Part shown: piece by piece, positions 5,925-7,841 of the stretch
How positions within the stretch are numbered: position 1 is the stretch's first letter
Layout: each line of letters starts with the position of its first letter
NCBI GenBank assembly: GCA_013331315.1
Contig: DUGQ01000072.1
Location: forward strand, 9,987 to 17,827
Length of the DNA stretch: 7,841 nt
Origin: Thermoplasmata archaeon
Lineage (GTDB): Archaea > Thermoplasmatota > Thermoplasmata > UBA10834
Reading direction: 5' to 3'
The notes under the pieces: generated by a model
Database searches by the model: none
What the model was told of the DNA's origin: nothing
What the model saw: the letters and a program-made list of their open reading frames with translations, nothing else
Position numbers and translations under genes: made by a program

Positions 5925-6449
5925 CTAGTCCTTCACGATCGAAGGTGAGATGGTCATCAGCCTTTCGATCAGGACGATCCTCCGTGACTTTCCGGGTCGA
6001 AGATGGCCCGTCCCCAGGGGGCTGAACAGGCTCGTCATCACCAGCGTGCACGACACTATCCCCAGGTACATCCCCGCCCTCAGCTCCTGCTGAGGGTCTA
6101 TCCCATCGAGCCACGGATCGCTCCCGGAATCGATGATGCCCGCCGCGAAGACCAGAAGGCTTCCCGTCTGCAGGATACCTCCCAGGGGAGTGGCGAACGC
6201 CGCCACGGTTCCCACGAGGAACGCGGCCGAGGCCCAGTAGTAGAGGTAATGGTTGACGATCATGTACACGATGGTCGGTTCGTAGCGGATGTTCGGTGGC
6301 CCCGGCATCGTCGGTGGCTCGTGGATCCAGGTCACGAAGACCGCGACGACGCCTATGGCCGCTCCGACGATGCAGAGAAGGTTCACGTTCCAGGCTAGGC
6401 TCGTTCTAGGTTGGTCTGGTCTCTCTGCTGGATCACTCTCTTCAGCCAT
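5925..6449 (-). CDS. Four-helix membrane protein of unknown function
   Basis: 174 residues. A short acidic, hydrophilic N-terminus (MAEESDPAERPDQP) is followed by about four hydrophobic segments: LLCIVGAAIGVVAVFVTWI (about 24-42), YYWASAAFLVGTVAAFA (about 70-86), a helix through ILQTGSLLVFAAGII (about 92-106), and AGMYLGIVSCTLVMTSLF (about 125-142). The loop between helices 1 and 2 is Pro-rich (EPPTMPGPPNIRYEP), the loop before helix 4 is acidic, and the C-terminus is basic. No family is recognised. The ATG at 6449 has only a close GAAGGA before it; an AGGTGA site further upstream is not followed by a usable start at normal spacing, so the mRNA may be nearly leaderless. The gene ends in TAG. 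It diverges from the small protein gene at 6618 and may share control with it. Confidence 0.72.
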   Translation of the reverse strand: MAEESDPAERPDQPRTSLAWNVNLLCIVGAAIGVVAVFVTWIHEPPTMPGPPNIRYEPTIVYMIVNHYLYYWASAAFLVGTVAAFATPLGGILQTGSLLVFAAGIIDSGSDPWLDGIDPQQELRAGMYLGIVSCTLVMTSLFSPLGTGHLRPGKSRRIVLIERLMTISPSIVKD

Positions 6450-6497
6450 TTCCTTCGGTGCGCCTACGACTTCACCTCGCTATGTAGTTGCCGGAGC

Positions 6498-6517
6498 CGT
6501 TGACGGGCTGGTCAACG
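6498..6517. repeat. 7-base inverted repeat in a divergent promoter region, candidate operator
   Basis: CGTTGAC (6498-6504) and GTCAACG (6511-6517) are perfect inverted copies separated by GGGCTG. The site lies between the divergent genes starting at 6449 and 6618, about 50 bases before the minus-strand ATG and 100 before the plus-strand GTG. Symmetry and place suit a dimeric winged-helix regulator. Chance cannot be excluded. Confidence 0.35.
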
Positions 6518-6576
6518 CCTGCCTCGGTCTGAGAACCCTGTTCGCGTGTCGTTCCGCCCGGGATTCCTCGGTAAGA

Positions 6577-6585
6577 GACTAATAG
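6577..6585 (+). promoter_or_regulatory. Candidate TATA box of the two-helix small protein
   Basis: GACTAATAG lies about 40 bases before the GTG at 6618. A start near 6604 would give a leader of about 13 bases, just long enough to include the AAGGAG at 6608-6613. It is a weak consensus match. Confidence 0.3.
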
Positions 6586-6617
6586 CCCGTCAGCGGATTT
6601 CTTGATGAAGGAGACTC

Positions 6618-6944
6618 GTGGTGGCACTATCTAGCAGTCAGAAGACGGGTGTGAAGATCGCACTCGTATCGTTCGCGGCATTAGTGTCCCTCATGATCGC
6701 ATACGAGACATACCACTGGTCTGTGCCGTTGGTGGTCATCGCAGGTGCAGTTCTGTTGTTGATCGCCCTGTGGGGTTTCGCCATGGCGATATCTCCCCCG
6801 GATGAATCACCATCGTTGGAGTTCAGCCGTTCGGTAGCGGCGCTGGGCGGATTCTACGTCCGTTCCGAGGAGGATATCCAGGCGGCTGAGGAGAGGAAGC
6901 GAGCAATCGACCCGGACGATCGCGAACGGATCGATAAGCTTTGA
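6618..6944 (+). CDS. Two-helix small membrane protein of unknown function
   Basis: 108 residues. Two adjacent membrane helices (about 11-29, VKIALVSFAALVSLMIAYE; about 35-58, rich in V, I, L and A) form a hairpin. A charged tail of about 45 residues follows, ending DIQAAEERKRAIDPDDRERIDKL and probably helical. No family is recognised. GTG at 6618 is preceded by AAGGAG (6608-6613); a second GTG at 6621 sits at slightly better spacing, so the protein may be one residue shorter. Third-position GC is clearly lower than in the methyltransferase genes (more T- and A-ending codons such as tct, gca, gta, ttg), which may mean low expression or a different history. It diverges from the four-helix protein gene and converges on the NIPSNAP-like gene. 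Confidence 0.7.
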   Translation: MVALSSSQKTGVKIALVSFAALVSLMIAYETYHWSVPLVVIAGAVLLLIALWGFAMAISPPDESPSLEFSRSVAALGGFYVRSEEDIQAAEERKRAIDPDDRERIDKL

Positions 6945-7053
6945 AGTGACTCCGTCGACAAGACAGCATACAAGCTGAACCAATCCGGGAAGCACCTTGT
7001 AGCTCGCACATGGCCCCGCGTATGACCGCAGGGCAGCCCGTGCGGATGAGTGA

Positions 7054-7374
7054 TCACTCCCGCCAATCCTTGATGTCTTTGAGGATATGGGCTCGGCAGC
7101 TGCCTGGTTGGAAGAACTCCATCGATTGGGACAAAAGTCTGTTGACGACCGGGTCGTCGCTTTGCACGACGTCGTCGATGTTCGCGAACTTCTCGAACTC
7201 CCAGATCTCGGTTATGTCCCGGGTTCCGAGGTTCATGGTCGGACCATACATGCCTCTGAAGGTCCACCCTGGAAGCGCATGTTTCTGCATTTGGTCAATG
7301 TACTCCTTGAGTACCCACTCCCTGTACTCCTTCTCCTTTCCCTCCTTTAGATTCCCACTGAACACGTACAACAC
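7054..7374 (-). CDS. NIPSNAP/dimeric alpha-beta-barrel-like small protein
   Basis: 106 soluble residues with the pattern of a ferredoxin-fold alpha-beta barrel: a first strand LYVFSGNLKEGK, a helix EYREWVLKEYIDQMQKH, then PGWTFRGMYGPTMNLG, strand TEIWEFEKFANIDDV and a C-terminal helix and strand. The sequence of a strand with a GK.KEY motif, a W-containing helix, a central PGW.FRG and the xxEIWEFxxF strand recalls NIPSNAP and antibiotic-monooxygenase-like (ABM/Dabb) proteins. These form dimers and bind small molecules or haem, or have no known activity. The exact family and role are not settled. Start: GTG at 7374, 7 bases after GGGGGTGA, a strong archaeal ribosome site; the frame runs open upstream to 7470 without support. 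Its TGA lies inside a 12-base palindrome (7048-7059). It diverges from the flavodoxin-like gene, a redox neighbour. Confidence 0.8.
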   Translation of the reverse strand: MLYVFSGNLKEGKEKEYREWVLKEYIDQMQKHALPGWTFRGMYGPTMNLGTRDITEIWEFEKFANIDDVVQSDDPVVNRLLSQSMEFFQPGSCRAHILKDIKDWRE

Positions 7375-7381
7375 TCTGTTT

Positions 7382-7389
7382 TCACCCCC
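7382..7389 (-). promoter_or_regulatory. Shine-Dalgarno site of the NIPSNAP-like gene
   Basis: The minus strand reads GGGGGTGA, 7 bases before the GTG at 7374. It is what selects this GTG over the upstream in-frame codons. Confidence 0.75.
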
Positions 7390-7651
7390 TTTTGCCTTGA
7401 AGCCGCGCGGGCGATCGGAACGGAGAGCACATGCGTTGAACTGATGGGAAGCTGTCTCCTCCCGAACCACTCACGCGACCCGTGCCTCAATGCCCTTCCT
7501 GCGTACTAGTGCGTTTCGGAGTCGTCACACCACTGGCCGAAAACCTCTCTCGGCTCTTTCCTCCTTGCGGGTCGTCCAAAGGAATGGCCTCCCCGAGCAG
7601 CTAGTGGGCAGTTTGAAATGGTCGTGAGGCTTTTCAGATTGGGGAGTGCCG

Positions 7652-7841
7652 ATGAAGATCGAACTCTATCACGCGTCGAAGTTCGGGAACGGGGCGACGG
7701 TAGCCAACGAGCTGAAGCGGCTCGTCGAGGCTGAGGGTCATCAGATGAACGTGCATCACATCAAGGATGCTAAGCCGAAGGCGATCCCGCCGGCCGACCT
7801 GTACATATTCGGCTCGCCGACGCGGCTCGGCAATCCGATTG
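7652..7841 (+). CDS. Flavodoxin-like protein, N-terminal part, cut by window edge
   Basis: 63 codons are visible. The start MKIELYHASKFGNGATVANEL matches a flavodoxin fold: strand 1 (KIELYHAS), the FMN phosphate loop (SKFGNGAT, residues 9-16, in place of the common TxTGNT), and helix 1 (VANELKRLVEAEG). A second strand follows (MNVHHIKDA, about 32-40), then strand 3 with the following loop, ADLYIFGSPTRLGNP (48-62), which is the typical YIFGSPT flavin-contact region. It would be a small FMN electron carrier or the start of a flavodoxin-domain oxidoreductase; the full length is unknown. ATG at 7652 follows GGGGAG (7641-7646) with 5 bases between. It faces away from the NIPSNAP-like gene across a 277-base gap in which I see no other gene. 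Confidence 0.88.
   Translation, partial: MKIELYHASKFGNGATVANELKRLVEAEGHQMNVHHIKDAKPKAIPPADLYIFGSPTRLGNPI

Noticed and set aside
7441..7651. Short ORF from ATG 7444 and a GGCCGA/TCGGCT hairpin near 7540
   Set aside because: The ORF has 21 codons and no ribosome site. The hairpin has a 6-base stem with one wobble pair and no gene on its strand to end.
1..7841. CRISPR array, insertion sequence, rRNA, or phage genes
   Set aside because: No regularly spaced repeats, transposase or integrase motifs, terminal repeats or rRNA segments were seen on reading both strands.

Overview
The window looks like a chromosomal piece of a GC-rich archaeon, most likely a euryarchaeote of the Thermoplasmatota or a related methylotrophic or heterotrophic lineage. 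The clues are Shine-Dalgarno sites of the GGAGGTGATC type, TATA-like boxes about 25-30 bases before the expected transcript starts, heavy use of AGG for Arg and ATA for Ile, a histidine kinase with the RHDxxNQ type of H-box, and methylamine-type corrinoid methyltransferase genes. The lineage is an inference: there is no rRNA or other marker here.

Layout. At the left edge is the 3' part of a membrane sensor histidine kinase (+, ends 1034). It converges, with a 34-base gap, on a two-gene minus-strand operon: a MttC/MtbC-type corrinoid protein (3200-2541) followed 5 bases later by a MttB-family (COG5598) methyltransferase (2535-1069). A 436-base intergenic region (3201-3637) separates this operon from a second, divergent MttB-family gene (+, 3638-5071). 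This gap holds promoter elements for both sides, a symmetric AT-rich inverted repeat and a GC-rich block with a possible 41-codon ORF or gene remnant. The second mttB-like gene is followed in the same reading frame, across a single TAG, by a six-helix membrane protein resembling DUF2238/YjdF (to 5899).

The right third is looser and lower in GC at third codon positions. It contains a four-helix membrane protein (minus, 6449-5925), a divergent two-helix small protein (+, 6618-6944), a NIPSNAP/dimeric alpha-beta-barrel-like small protein (minus, 7374-7054) and the first 63 codons of a flavodoxin-like protein (+, from 7652, cut by the edge).

How the genes may work together. The central unit is a corrinoid methyl-transfer system. 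A MttB-type enzyme would move a methyl group from a quaternary amine or similar N-methyl compound onto the cobalt of the corrinoid protein. Neither MttB-like gene has an in-frame UAG inside the catalytic domain, so both are non-pyrrolysine members, like the glycine betaine (MtgB), proline betaine (MtpB) or carnitine (MtcB) demethylases. The two differ strongly from each other and share one visible corrinoid protein. No methyl acceptor enzyme (MtbA/MtaA/MtrH-like), RamA-type activator or transporter is inside the window, so substrate and fate of the methyl group remain open. The membrane and small proteins on the right have no clear functional tie to this unit.
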